Assembly: GCA_021296235.1 (NCBI GenBank)
Contig: JAGWAS010000001.1
Location: forward strand, 1 to 64,000
Direction of reading: 5' to 3'
From: Paracoccaceae bacterium
GTDB lineage: Bacteria; Pseudomonadota; Alphaproteobacteria; Rhodobacterales; Rhodobacteraceae
Length of the DNA: 64,000 nt
In this document: positions 48,240 through 57,696 of the stretch, piece by piece
How the letters are laid out: the number at the start of each line of letters is the position of its first letter
How positions within the stretch are numbered: the stretch's first letter is position 1
Notes under the pieces: model-generated
Told to the model about the DNA's origin: nothing
The model's input: only the letters and a program-made list of their open reading frames with translations
Database searches by the model: none
Program-made: the position numbers and the translations under genes

Positions 48240-49919
48240 ATGAAAGTCGAAGTTTTTGATCATTTCCGTCGAAATGGCGCAATCCGACGACGCGATATGC
48301 TAAAGGGGATGGCCGGAGCAGGAACGCTCGCCGCCTTCTCAGGTGTTTCGACCGGGCTTGGCGTTCGGCCGGTTTGGGCCGCCGACAACGCTCAACTGCG
48401 GGCCGAAATGCTTAAGATTCCAGGCGTCGGCATGGGTTCGCCGACGGATTCCGACTGGCAGGCTGTCGGCAAATTGGCCCTGGGCCCGACCAGGGAGGTT
48501 GTTGCCGAAGGTGAATTTTCAGGCGTCGAACTGACGTTTCTGGGTTTGAACAACCAAAATCTGCACAATTTCCTGTTTCGAGGATTTCTGAAGCCGTGGG
48601 AAGCCTATACGGGTGCAAGGATCAACTGGATTGATCTCGCTCAAGCTGACTACAACGCGCGACTGCAACAGTCGATTGCCACCGGCACCGTCGATTTTGA
48701 CATCATCGAAATGGGAGCTCCTTTCGAAGGCGACGTGCTCGGTCGCGGCATGGCCTCCGAAATGCCTGGTTGGGTGGCCGACCTGATCGACATGGACGAT
48801 TACGTGGGCTACCTGCAAGCTCCGGTCGGAACTTGGGACGGCAAGACCTACCGCATTTCGATCGACGGCGATTGCCATACTTTCGCCTACCGCAAGGATT
48901 ACTACGAAAACGAGGATTTCGCCGCAGCTTGGAAGGCAGCCGGGAACGAAAGCGATTGGGCGCCGCCGAAAACCTGGTCCGAAGTTAATGCCCACGCGAA
49001 GTTCCTCATTGGCAAGACCGATCCGCTGACGGGTCTTGACGCCCACGGGTTCCTTGATCCGCTGAAGGGTTGGGGCGGTTTTGGCTTCTATTTCCTTGAG
49101 GATCGCGCCACCGGATACGCCAAGCATCCAAGTGATCCAGCTTGGCTGTTTGACCCCGACACGATGAAACCAAGGGTAAACAACCCCGCATTCGTTCGTG
49201 CGATCCAAGAGGTCATGGACCTGATTGAAGCTGGCGCCTATCCGGCAGATCAGATCAATGCGGATCCTGGAACAACTGCATTCCAGCAATTCCTTGCCGG
49301 AACCGGCTCCGCCCTTACTTGGTGGGGCGATGTGGGTTCAAATGCCCGCACTTCAGACACTTCGGTCGTCGGCGATGTTGTTGGTTTCGACATCATACCT
49401 GCGGGAGATTCCGTCTGGAATTCAAGCACCGGCGCCTGGGAGGATGGAACCAACGAGTCACCCAACATGGCCTATATCGGTTGGGGGGTCTATGTCATGG
49501 CCACTGTCGACAGCGACTCCAAACGACAGAAGGCCGCATGGTCCGCGGCGGCACATCTTGGCGGCAAGGATCTCAGTCTTTGGGCTTCGGCCTATCCTTC
49601 CGGCTTTCAGCCCTACCGAAACTCGCATTTCAGGTATGAAGAGTGGGAAGAGGCAGGCTACGATCGCGCCTTTGTCGAGAACTACCTTGGCTCGAACGCC
49701 GACAGCTACAACCATTCAAACGCAGCGATCGAGCCGCGCATTCCCGGCATCTTTCAATACTATTCGGTTGCCGAAGATGAACTCGCAAAGGGATTTGCGG
49801 GTCAGTACGGGTCTGCTCAGGAAACAGCCGATGCCATTGCGGCGGCCTGGGAGAACATCACCGACCAAATCGGGCGGGATAGCCAGATCGCGCTCTACAA
49901 GGCAAGCCTTGGAATGTAG
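48240..49919 (+). CDS. Carbohydrate ABC transporter solute-binding protein with twin-arginine-like signal
   Basis: 559 aa: RRRDMLKGMAGAGTLAAFSG signal; GVELTFLGLNNQNLHNFLFRGFLKPWEAYTGARINWIDLAQADYNARLQQSIATGTVDFDIIEMGAPF. Confidence 0.88.
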   Translation: MKVEVFDHFRRNGAIRRRDMLKGMAGAGTLAAFSGVSTGLGVRPVWAADNAQLRAEMLKIPGVGMGSPTDSDWQAVGKLALGPTREVVAEGEFSGVELTFLGLNNQNLHNFLFRGFLKPWEAYTGARINWIDLAQADYNARLQQSIATGTVDFDIIEMGAPFEGDVLGRGMASEMPGWVADLIDMDDYVGYLQAPVGTWDGKTYRISIDGDCHTFAYRKDYYENEDFAAAWKAAGNESDWAPPKTWSEVNAHAKFLIGKTDPLTGLDAHGFLDPLKGWGGFGFYFLEDRATGYAKHPSDPAWLFDPDTMKPRVNNPAFVRAIQEVMDLIEAGAYPADQINADPGTTAFQQFLAGTGSALTWWGDVGSNARTSDTSVVGDVVGFDIIPAGDSVWNSSTGAWEDGTNESPNMAYIGWGVYVMATVDSDSKRQKAAWSAAAHLGGKDLSLWASAYPSGFQPYRNSHFRYEEWEEAGYDRAFVENYLGSNADSYNHSNAAIEPRIPGIFQYYSVAEDELAKGFAGQYGSAQETADAIAAAWENITDQIGRDSQIALYKASLGM

Positions 49920-49926
49920 AATCGGA

Positions 49927-49958
49927 ATTGCCGCCGGCGGTTTTCCGTCGGCGGCGAT
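49927..49958 (+). promoter_or_regulatory. Intercistronic RNA hairpin between the sugar solute-binding-protein gene and the permease gene
   Basis: ATTGCCGCCGGCGG-tttt-CCGTCGGCGGCGAT: 14-bp stem with two G-T wobbles, 4-nt loop, beginning 7 nt after the stop codon (49917-49919). Confidence 0.75.
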
Positions 49959-49990
49959 CAACGGCAAATCCAACCAGGTGCAGCGGCGAA

Positions 49991-51106
49991 TTGGCGGGAC
50001 ACGGCGACCTCCTGCATGTTGTAACGGCTGACGAGATCAGCGAGCGGCGAAGAACGTTCGGCCGCCTGCTCGTCTGGGGTTCGCTGGGCCTCATGGTTAT
50101 GACTTTTGCCGCGCTGGGACTTGCCCAATCAGGCGTCATCGAACTGGATTTCAAGGATTGGCGGCCTGCACTTTATGCTTACCTGTTCTGGGCAACCTGT
50201 CTTGGCATTGCCCAAGTCGTACTCCACGGAGAGCAGGGAAAGAGATCGCTATTCATTCTGCCGGCCACGCTGTTTGTGGTTGCAATGGTCATTTTTCCAC
50301 TGATTTTCGCACTCGGCATTGCATTTTCGAACTGGAACCTCTCTTCGCTCGAAGGACGCTCGTTCAACGGCTTCGACAATTTGCGTCAAATGTGGGGCGA
50401 CCCCTTCTACTGGAACGCCTTGAAAAACATGCTGTACTACACGGCTGCGATTCTCGTCGAATACGCAATCGCTTTTGGTCTGGCACTAATTCTTGCTTCA
50501 AACATCCGTGGTCGCAGATTTTTTCGGGTTGCCTTCCTTCTTCCCCTGATGCTGTCTCCGGTGGCCGTAAGCTGGATGATCGGCAAATCAATGATGGAAA
50601 CCCGCTTTGGGCCGATTGCGCGTTTTGCGCGCTGGCTTGGCTGGGATCGGCCGTCATTTTTTGGTGATCCGGAAATTGCTCGGGCCACAATCATGATGAT
50701 GGATGCCTGGACCTACATTCCTTTCATGCTGATCATGATTCTTGCCGGACTGCAGGCAATCCCGCGCGAAATCCAGGAAGCATCGCGTGTCGATGGTGCC
50801 AGCGCATGGCGTGGATTTTGGGAAGTTACGTTTCCGCTTATGTTGCCGGTGTCCATTACCGCCATTCTCATCAGGGTGATCTTCAAGCTCAAGCTTGCCG
50901 ACATCATCATTAACGTAACCTCCGGTGGACCCGGCGGTGCCACCGACAGCGTTACGAGTTTTATATTTCGGGAATATCGGGATCGATCAAATGTTGGTTA
51001 CGGCACGCTTCTGGCGATCGTCTACCTTGTGTTGATTGTAGTGGCGATCACGGCATTCATGAAACTTGTCAACCGTTGGATGAACCCGAAGTACCTTCAT
51101 GGCTGA
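49991..51106 (+). CDS. Carbohydrate ABC transporter permease (UgpA/MalF-like)
   Basis: EIQEASRVDGASAWRGFWEVTFPLMLPVSITAILIRVIFKLKLADIIINVTSGGPGGATDSVTSFIFREYRD. Start uncertain: the ORF-track start (49928) sits inside the hairpin, so a downstream TTG (49991) is proposed. Confidence 0.85.
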   Translation: MAGHGDLLHVVTADEISERRRTFGRLLVWGSLGLMVMTFAALGLAQSGVIELDFKDWRPALYAYLFWATCLGIAQVVLHGEQGKRSLFILPATLFVVAMVIFPLIFALGIAFSNWNLSSLEGRSFNGFDNLRQMWGDPFYWNALKNMLYYTAAILVEYAIAFGLALILASNIRGRRFFRVAFLLPLMLSPVAVSWMIGKSMMETRFGPIARFARWLGWDRPSFFGDPEIARATIMMMDAWTYIPFMLIMILAGLQAIPREIQEASRVDGASAWRGFWEVTFPLMLPVSITAILIRVIFKLKLADIIINVTSGGPGGATDSVTSFIFREYRDRSNVGYGTLLAIVYLVLIVVAITAFMKLVNRWMNPKYLHG

Positions 51107-52019
51107 ACTTCAGATATTCCATGACAGTGATGTTGACCTGCGACATCGCGCCAAGCACTTTACCGGCCGTGTGGTGATCTACGGGGGGCTGTTGGTTTGG
51201 ACGGTCATCTGTCTGTTTCCGATTTACTGGACGCTCACAACGTCCTTCAAACTGGCCCCCAACGTCATGCAGGGCCACCTTGTGCCATTCTTGGATTTCA
51301 CACCAAAGTGGAAGGGATGGGAATCAATCGGCCTGTCGCCACGGCTGATCGGTCAGGAATCCACGGTTCGCGAGGAATTCCTGAAACGGTTCACCAATTC
51401 CACAATAGCTGCATGTGCGTCGTCAATTTTGGCGCTTATTCTCGGAAGCATGGCCGCCTATGGGTTGTCGCGGTTTCAATACCGGTTTGGATTCATGCGG
51501 AATTCCGACATTTCATTCTTTTTCCTGTCGCAGTTGATCCTTCCTCCCGTTGTTTTGGCTCTGCCCTTTCTTGTTCTCTACAAGCAGCTTGACCTGCTGG
51601 ACACGCGAATTGGACTGATCCTGCTCTACACCCTCACCGTTTTGCCGATCGTGATCTGGATCATGCGGGACCAGTTCCAAGCCATACCGGTCGAACTGGA
51701 GGAGGCCGCGCTCGTCGACGGGCTGTCGATATGGGGAGCGTTTATTGCAATCGTGCTGCCGATCGCGCTTCCCGGCATGGTGGCAGCCTTCATCCTGTCA
51801 CTGGTGCTGACCTGGAACGAGTACTTCTTTGCAGCCCTTCTGACATCAACCGATGCAAAGACCTTGCCGGTGATGGTCGCAAGTCAAACCGGCAGTCAGG
51901 GCATCAACTGGTGGGCGATGGCCGCCCTTTCGGCATCCGCAATCTTGCCGCTGATCGTCATCGGCATCCTGTTGGAACGATTCATAATCAAGGGCATGGC
52001 TGCCGGAGCCGGTCGCTGA
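51099..52019 (+). CDS. Carbohydrate ABC transporter permease (UgpE/MalG-like)
   Basis: 306 aa: WTVICLFPIYWTLTTSFKLAPNVM...ELEEAALVDGLSIWGAFIAIVLPIALPGMVAAFILSLVLTWNEYFFAALL. Confidence 0.9.
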   Translation: MAELQIFHDSDVDLRHRAKHFTGRVVIYGGLLVWTVICLFPIYWTLTTSFKLAPNVMQGHLVPFLDFTPKWKGWESIGLSPRLIGQESTVREEFLKRFTNSTIAACASSILALILGSMAAYGLSRFQYRFGFMRNSDISFFFLSQLILPPVVLALPFLVLYKQLDLLDTRIGLILLYTLTVLPIVIWIMRDQFQAIPVELEEAALVDGLSIWGAFIAIVLPIALPGMVAAFILSLVLTWNEYFFAALLTSTDAKTLPVMVASQTGSQGINWWAMAALSASAILPLIVIGILLERFIIKGMAAGAGR

Positions 52020-52251
52020 CGACACATCCATGTGCTGATTGCAGGTTCTTGCCAAATTCACCTGGGCATTCCGGAACGCACGGGAGCACCAAGTGCGACG
52101 CCTGATCACGGTCAAATTCGAAACCGGCTGACTATCTTTCCCGGGATTGGACCAACGCAGCCGCTGTCAGCGCGTCTTGGCCTGACCCTTGTAACTGTTG
52201 AAGCTCTCATGTCCAATGAGTCTCGACCGCAATTGTTGCCCCGCCGACCAT

Positions 52252-53805
52252 TCATTCTTTCGGTTGCATCGACAAAATTGAACTGACGGGATTGCTCGTT
52301 GACAACTGTTTCTCGCCCCCAAGCGCATGTGAGATGTCCCTTGTTTGAGAATACAGTTGCTTGAACAGCTCAAATTGACGTTCGTGAACCGGTTGGCAAT
52401 CGGGTTCAACAATTTCGGCGACAGGGTTCCATTTGACTATGTCGGACGGTCGGGCGGCACCCACCGCGCAAGCACCCAGGAAGGCGTCGCCCAAGGATGC
52501 CCCGATCGTGTTCCTGCACACATGTTGCCGCACCCTCCCTATATCCGACATTGACTGAAGCCATATCCGGTTTTTTGTTCCTCCTCCAACCGCCAACACC
52601 CGCGCAGGTGTCGCCCCAATGTCGCGGTAGGCTTCAAGGACATGTGCGGTTCCATAGGCAATCCCTTCGATCAGGGCGCGGTAGATGTCACCGCGAGTAT
52701 GCGTAAGGTTGAGGCCGAACAGCACACCCTTTGCGTCAGGGTCATGGATCGGTGAGCGTTCTCCTGAAAAATGCGGAAGCAGAAGAAGGCCATTTGATCC
52801 CGGCGGCGATTCTGCGGCTTCTTCGGACAGTTTCTCAAATGCCGACCCGTTCGGCAATTCCCTGGCAAAACGGCTGCGAAACCAGCGGGTCAGCGTTCCG
52901 CTTGTTGCCAGACCGGCCATGGATGCATGGCTCCCCGGATACAACCACGGTGCGTACCAAAGGCGCGAATCTTGCATCTTTCGCTCAACCAATTGGATCA
53001 TGAACACCGTAGAGCCGTACATCAACATCATGTCGCCTGGATCCTGCACTCCCACGCCAACCGCCTCAGCGGCTGCATCTATTGTCCCGACGGCAACCGG
53101 CGTGCCCTCCGCAAGACCTGTTTCGCAAGCGGCATCAGCAGTAACCCTGCCGGCAATCTCCGTGGTCCAGCGCAACTCCGGCAATTGATCGATCGAACAG
53201 ACGTCGTCGGCAATTTCTGTGGACCAGCACTGCCTGTTGACATCGTAAACGGGGCTGAAGTTGGCTGCAGTGTAGTGATCAATCACACACTCGCCTGTCA
53301 GTTTCATGGTGAGGTAGCTGGTGGATGTCATGAATTTGGCCGCCGCCGAAAAGATTTCCGGCCGGTTTCGCCTCAGCCAGAGAATCTTCGGTCCCACGGA
53401 TTGCGAAGTCAGTGCATTTCCGCAGGTCGCCATGATGGCTTCGGATCCGATCCTTCGCGTGAGTTCAGACACTTCCAAATCCGACCGCGTGTCAACACCA
53501 TAGAGAACTGCATTCATAAGCGGACGCCCCGAAGCGTCGACAGGCAGCATGCAGGGACCAATTGCACTTGCCGCAACACAGGCGATGTTGTGCGGATCAA
53601 CCGCGGAACGCTGCAAAAGGTCGCGCGTAACAATTCTGAAATCGTTCCACCAATCGGCATCTGCGCGGTGCTCCGCCCAGCCCGGCCGGGGAACAATCAT
53701 ATCGTGCTGCACAGAGGCATGGGCAATCAAATTGCCGTCCAGATCCGCAAGCACACCCTTTGATTCGTAGGTCCCGATATCGATGCCGAGCACTCTCTGT
53801 GTCAC
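52252..53805 (-). CDS. FGGY-family carbohydrate kinase (xylulokinase/fuculokinase-like)
   Basis: 517 aa: MTQRVLGIDIGTYESKGVLADLDGNL...GWAEHRADADWWNDF...GTIDAAAEAVGVGVQDPGDMMLMYGSTVFMI...RALIEGIAYGTAHVLEAY...LAVGGGTKN. Confidence 0.92.
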   Translation of the reverse strand: MTQRVLGIDIGTYESKGVLADLDGNLIAHASVQHDMIVPRPGWAEHRADADWWNDFRIVTRDLLQRSAVDPHNIACVAASAIGPCMLPVDASGRPLMNAVLYGVDTRSDLEVSELTRRIGSEAIMATCGNALTSQSVGPKILWLRRNRPEIFSAAAKFMTSTSYLTMKLTGECVIDHYTAANFSPVYDVNRQCWSTEIADDVCSIDQLPELRWTTEIAGRVTADAACETGLAEGTPVAVGTIDAAAEAVGVGVQDPGDMMLMYGSTVFMIQLVERKMQDSRLWYAPWLYPGSHASMAGLATSGTLTRWFRSRFARELPNGSAFEKLSEEAAESPPGSNGLLLLPHFSGERSPIHDPDAKGVLFGLNLTHTRGDIYRALIEGIAYGTAHVLEAYRDIGATPARVLAVGGGTKNRIWLQSMSDIGRVRQHVCRNTIGASLGDAFLGACAVGAARPSDIVKWNPVAEIVEPDCQPVHERQFELFKQLYSQTRDISHALGGEKQLSTSNPVSSILSMQPKE

Positions 53806-54914
53806 GGCTGCTCCCGGTCGCGAAGCACAGAAAATTCCGGCCCAACATTTCCAATGCAGGCAATCAGCAACCGGGTCAATTCCTCGAGATCAGCGAGATC
53901 GCAGACCTCCAGACTGGAATGCGAATAGCGCAGCGGAAACCCCGCATCTATGACCGCCGCACCCTCGCCCACAACCTGAACGTAGGAATTGTCTGTCAGC
54001 ACACCGCACTGTGCGCTGCGCTGAAGGGAAATTCCCTCGCTCGCTGCCGTATCAACGAACAGTTCCACCATGGCAGGGTGCGGTATCACGCCGTTCAGCG
54101 TTCCGCGCCCGTGGAAAGAGTACAGGCTGATCCCAGGGCCAGCTCCGAGTTCCATGCTTCCCCGCTCGACCATGCCGGGATTGTCTGTCGCGAGCATGAT
54201 GTCAACCTGTATCGCAATGTCCGGTGCCAGGGCCCGCGCCGCAACGACAGCCCCGCGCAAATTGAATTCCTCCTGAACCGCAAAAACGACATGCACCGTC
54301 GGTCCTCCAACTCTTGCTGTGAGCGCATGTGCAACCTCAAGCAGCACCGCGCATCCGGCACGATCATCCACTGAAGTTCCGGCAATGCGGTCGCCGGCCA
54401 GCTCGACGACCCGAGGACTGTACACCACCGGTGTTCCGATCCGGACGCCAGCCGCTTCCAATTCCGACTTTGAAGCATGACCGGTGTCGACGACAACATC
54501 ACGAACCGGAACAACGACATGCTTTTCTTCCGGCGGCGTTGCATGATGGCTCATATTTGCGATCACACCGGCGACATCGCGTCCTTCAGCAACGCACAGC
54601 GTTACGGCCTGCGATGCAACTGCGCGTTCAGGAACCCCTCCCAATCGCTCGACGCGCACCAACCCATCTTCACGAATCTTGCGCACAACGAATCCAAGCT
54701 GGTCCATGTGGGTGAACAACATGACAGGAGGTGCATCCGGATCGCCTTCGAATGTTGATATGAGATTGCCGAGTCGATCGCTCCTTGAAACGGCACCCAT
54801 TCCGTCCAACATGGCTGCAATCCGTTTGCGGACCCTGTCCTCGTGCCCGCTGAGGCCAGGTATCAGCATCAGTTCAATGAGATGGGAGCGCAGTCGGCTC
54901 TTCACTGCCGGCAC
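53802..54914 (-). CDS. M42-family metallopeptidase (SgcX/FrvX-like)
   Basis: 370 aa: LIPGLSGHEDRVRKRIAAMLDGMG...RLGNLISTFEG...VMLFTHMDQLGFVVRKI...GTSVDDRAGCAVLLEVAHAL...VVFAVQEEFNLRGAVVAARALAPDIAIQVDIMLATD. ATGA overlap with the kinase gene. Confidence 0.88.
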   Translation of the reverse strand: MPAVKSRLRSHLIELMLIPGLSGHEDRVRKRIAAMLDGMGAVSRSDRLGNLISTFEGDPDAPPVMLFTHMDQLGFVVRKIREDGLVRVERLGGVPERAVASQAVTLCVAEGRDVAGVIANMSHHATPPEEKHVVVPVRDVVVDTGHASKSELEAAGVRIGTPVVYSPRVVELAGDRIAGTSVDDRAGCAVLLEVAHALTARVGGPTVHVVFAVQEEFNLRGAVVAARALAPDIAIQVDIMLATDNPGMVERGSMELGAGPGISLYSFHGRGTLNGVIPHPAMVELFVDTAASEGISLQRSAQCGVLTDNSYVQVVGEGAAVIDAGFPLRYSHSSLEVCDLADLEELTRLLIACIGNVGPEFSVLRDREQP

Positions 54915-55717
54915 CTCCTTGCGGCCTTCGCCCTGAGCATGAATTCGACGGCACGGTTCGGGTCGACCGGGTTCCAGGTGTCACCGTCGATCTTGAGAGC
55001 CGAACCTACTATGCAACCGTCCGCGACCTTGAGCACATCCGCAACTGTGTCATGATTTACGCCTGTGTTTGCAAGAACGGGCATGTCGGGCAGCGCCGCT
55101 TTCACCGACGCCAGTTCCGATATCGGTGCCGCCTCCCCAGTGATGGTGCCGGACACCAGCACTGCATCCGGAATGCTGGAAAAAACTGCACTCCTTGCCC
55201 GATCTGCAACGGGCCGCCGATCCAGACTGTCGGCAAATTCCGCCGACACATTGAACAGCATCGCCACATCTTGGCAACCGAGTCGATTGCGATAGCGCAT
55301 GGAGGAGGCCGCGTCCGGGTTCCAGAGTCCCATGTCAGAGGCATGGATGCCGGTGAATATCTCACGGACGAAACTGGCACCTGTGGCAGCGGCAAGTGCA
55401 ACAGTGCTCATCGGATCCCAAAGGACATTGACGCCGAACGGAATCGATATTTCATCCCGCAGCCTTCCGATCAGATAAGCCATGGTCGCGGTTGAGGCGC
55501 AGTCGGCATTAAGTTCATAGGGCCGATCGTTTTCGTTGCCGAACATCACCGCATCAAATCCGGCCGACTGAAGAGCCTGAAGATCGCTGCGCGCCGCTCG
55601 AAGCAAACCCTCAATTCCGGCATCGGCATCATAAAGTGGCGCTCCCGGCAGTGCACCAAAATGCACCATGCCGATGACTGGCCTGACCTGTGCGAATATC
55701 CTGCAAAATCTGTCCAA
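54902..55717 (-). CDS. BtpA/SgcQ family protein
   Basis: LDRFCRIFAQVRPVIGMVHFGALPGAPLYDADAGIEGLLRAARSDLQALQSAGFDAVMFGNENDRPY...GVNVLWDPMSTVALAAATGASFVREIFTGIHASDMGLW...VLANTGVNHDTVADVLKVADGCIVGSALKIDG. TTG at 55717 with upstream GGAGA preferred over the longer ORF. Confidence 0.88.
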   Translation of the reverse strand: MDRFCRIFAQVRPVIGMVHFGALPGAPLYDADAGIEGLLRAARSDLQALQSAGFDAVMFGNENDRPYELNADCASTATMAYLIGRLRDEISIPFGVNVLWDPMSTVALAAATGASFVREIFTGIHASDMGLWNPDAASSMRYRNRLGCQDVAMLFNVSAEFADSLDRRPVADRARSAVFSSIPDAVLVSGTITGEAAPISELASVKAALPDMPVLANTGVNHDTVADVLKVADGCIVGSALKIDGDTWNPVDPNRAVEFMLRAKAARRCRQ

Positions 55718-55817
55718 ACCATTTTCTCCAATCTTTTGGCACCACAAGGAGGCTTCATGAACCTGTTGGTTGTCCGGCCGCTTCCCACTAGAATGCAGCA
55801 TAGGAACGGAGAATGAA

Positions 55818-56846
55818 ATGGCGATCCGAACCAAACATTGGGACCGATTGGGAAATGGCGGGCTGAGCTTTACGGAATTGGGCGTTGGCACTGCGCCTCT
55901 CGGCAATCTGTACCGGGCCATAAGCGACGAAACCGCCCACAGCATGTTGGATCTCGCTTGGGACTCTGGGCTTCGCTATTTCGACACCGCGCCTCTCTAT
56001 GGATTCGGATTGGCGGAGACGCGACTCAACAGGCTGTTGCGGGGCAAACCGCGCAACAGCCTCACCCTTTCAACCAAGATCGGACGAATCCTGCATGCAA
56101 CTGCACCCGAAACCCGCGATGGAATTGGCAAGTGGTTCGAAGTTCCCAGTCGGCAAGAGATCTACGATTATACCTATGACGGTGTACTTCGTTCGCTTGA
56201 ATTCTCCCTGGAACGGCTTGGAATGGACCGGGTAGATATCCTCTATGCCCATGATCTCGACATTTTCAATCACGGCAGCAGGGAAGCACTGGACAATAGA
56301 CTTAAAGAGTTCATGGCAGGTGGATATCGCGCCCTTTCCGAAATGCGCGACCAAGGTGTAATTCGTGCCTTCGGTGCAGGCCTCAACGAATGGGAACCGT
56401 GCCAGTGGCTCGCCGAGCGGGGTGACTTCGACATCTTTCTGCTTGCCGGACGCTATAGCCTGCTTGAGCAGGATGCCCTTTCCTCCTTCCTGCCGCTCTG
56501 CGTTGATCGCGGCATCGGAATAGTGATCGGAGGACCATACAATTCCGGGATTCTTGCAACCGGTCCAAGGGAAGGCGCATTCTACAACTACGACCCCGCT
56601 CCTCAGCGCATTCTCGAACGCGTCGGGCGGATTGAAGCAGTTTGCGCCAGTCACAGAATCAAACTTGCCGAAGCGGCACTGCAGTTTCCGATTCGCCATC
56701 CCGCCGTCGTTTCGGTCATTCCGGGTGGCCAAGGCATTGAGGAAATGGAAACTAATTTGGCGGCGGCACAAGCCTCCATTCCGACGGAACTCTGGGCTGA
56801 ACTGAAGTCGGAAGGGCTGATGCGCGCCGACGCACCCACAGATTGA
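55818..56846 (+). CDS. Aldo/keto reductase (L-fucose dehydrogenase / D-threo-aldose dehydrogenase-like)
   Basis: MAIRTKHWDRLGNGGLSFTELGVGTAPLGNLYRAISDETAHSMLDLAWDSGLRYFDTAPLYGFGLAETRLNRLLRGK...LSTKIGRIL...VISVIPGG-like C-terminus. Confidence 0.9.
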   Translation: MAIRTKHWDRLGNGGLSFTELGVGTAPLGNLYRAISDETAHSMLDLAWDSGLRYFDTAPLYGFGLAETRLNRLLRGKPRNSLTLSTKIGRILHATAPETRDGIGKWFEVPSRQEIYDYTYDGVLRSLEFSLERLGMDRVDILYAHDLDIFNHGSREALDNRLKEFMAGGYRALSEMRDQGVIRAFGAGLNEWEPCQWLAERGDFDIFLLAGRYSLLEQDALSSFLPLCVDRGIGIVIGGPYNSGILATGPREGAFYNYDPAPQRILERVGRIEAVCASHRIKLAEAALQFPIRHPAVVSVIPGGQGIEEMETNLAAAQASIPTELWAELKSEGLMRADAPTD

Positions 56847-56853
56847 ACCGGTC

Positions 56854-57696
56854 GTGATTAAGATCGACGCTCATCAGCACTACTGGAATCCAGCGCGGGG
56901 CGATTATGGCTGGATGCCGAAGAACGACGCCATCCTCGCACGCCCCTATGGCCCACACGATTTGGAACCTGAGCTGAAGTCGAACGGAATTGGTGCCACC
57001 ATCCTTGTGCAGGCGGCAGCAACGGTATGCGAAACCGAATATCTTCTCGGTTTGGCGGACTCGATTCCCGGAGTGGCCGGGGTCGTGGGATGGGTGGATT
57101 TCGAAGTGCCCTCGGACCGCAAGACGCTTGAGCGCCTCGCCGGTCATCCGAAATTTGTCGGTGTCCGCCCAATGATCCAGGACATTCCCGATGACGATTG
57201 GATGTTGCGCAACGACGTGCAGTGGGGATTCCGTTCGGTCGAAGAGTTGGGCCTCACATTCGATGCCCTTGGTTTTCCGAGACATCTCGGGAATTTCCTC
57301 AAGATTCTCAGGAGATACCCGAACCTGCGAACGGTCATCGATCATTGCATGAAACCACAGATCCGCAACCACTCCAAGAGCAATTTCGACTTCTGGGCGG
57401 ATGGAATGCGGCGATTGGCCGAAGAAACCGGTGCATACTGCAAGTTTTCGGGGTTGGTTACCGAAGCGAACGAGATTTGGAACGTTGCGGAACTTGAGCC
57501 CTATTCCGAGCACATATTTGAAGTATTCGGAAGCAGCAGGGTCATGTGGGGGTCGGACTGGCCCGTATGTCGACTCAGAACCGAATACTCCGGCTGGTTC
57601 GAAGCTGCGCATTGCCTTTCAGCAGGCTTGACCGATCCGGAGCGTGCACTGATCTTCGGTGGCACGGCTGTTGAATTCTATGGCCTTGATCTATGA
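56854..57696 (+). CDS. Amidohydrolase family protein (sugar lactonase-like, e.g. L-fuconolactonase)
   Basis: 280 aa, GTG start: IKIDAHQHYWNPARGDYGWM...GVVGWVDFEVPSDRKTLERLAGHPKFVGVRPMIQDIPDDDWMLR...VMWGSDWPVC. Confidence 0.9.
   Translation: MIKIDAHQHYWNPARGDYGWMPKNDAILARPYGPHDLEPELKSNGIGATILVQAAATVCETEYLLGLADSIPGVAGVVGWVDFEVPSDRKTLERLAGHPKFVGVRPMIQDIPDDDWMLRNDVQWGFRSVEELGLTFDALGFPRHLGNFLKILRRYPNLRTVIDHCMKPQIRNHSKSNFDFWADGMRRLAEETGAYCKFSGLVTEANEIWNVAELEPYSEHIFEVFGSSRVMWGSDWPVCRLRTEYSGWFEAAHCLSAGLTDPERALIFGGTAVEFYGLDL

Noticed and set aside
52927-53763. 278-aa plus-strand ORF
   Set aside because: Antisense to the FGGY kinase gene.
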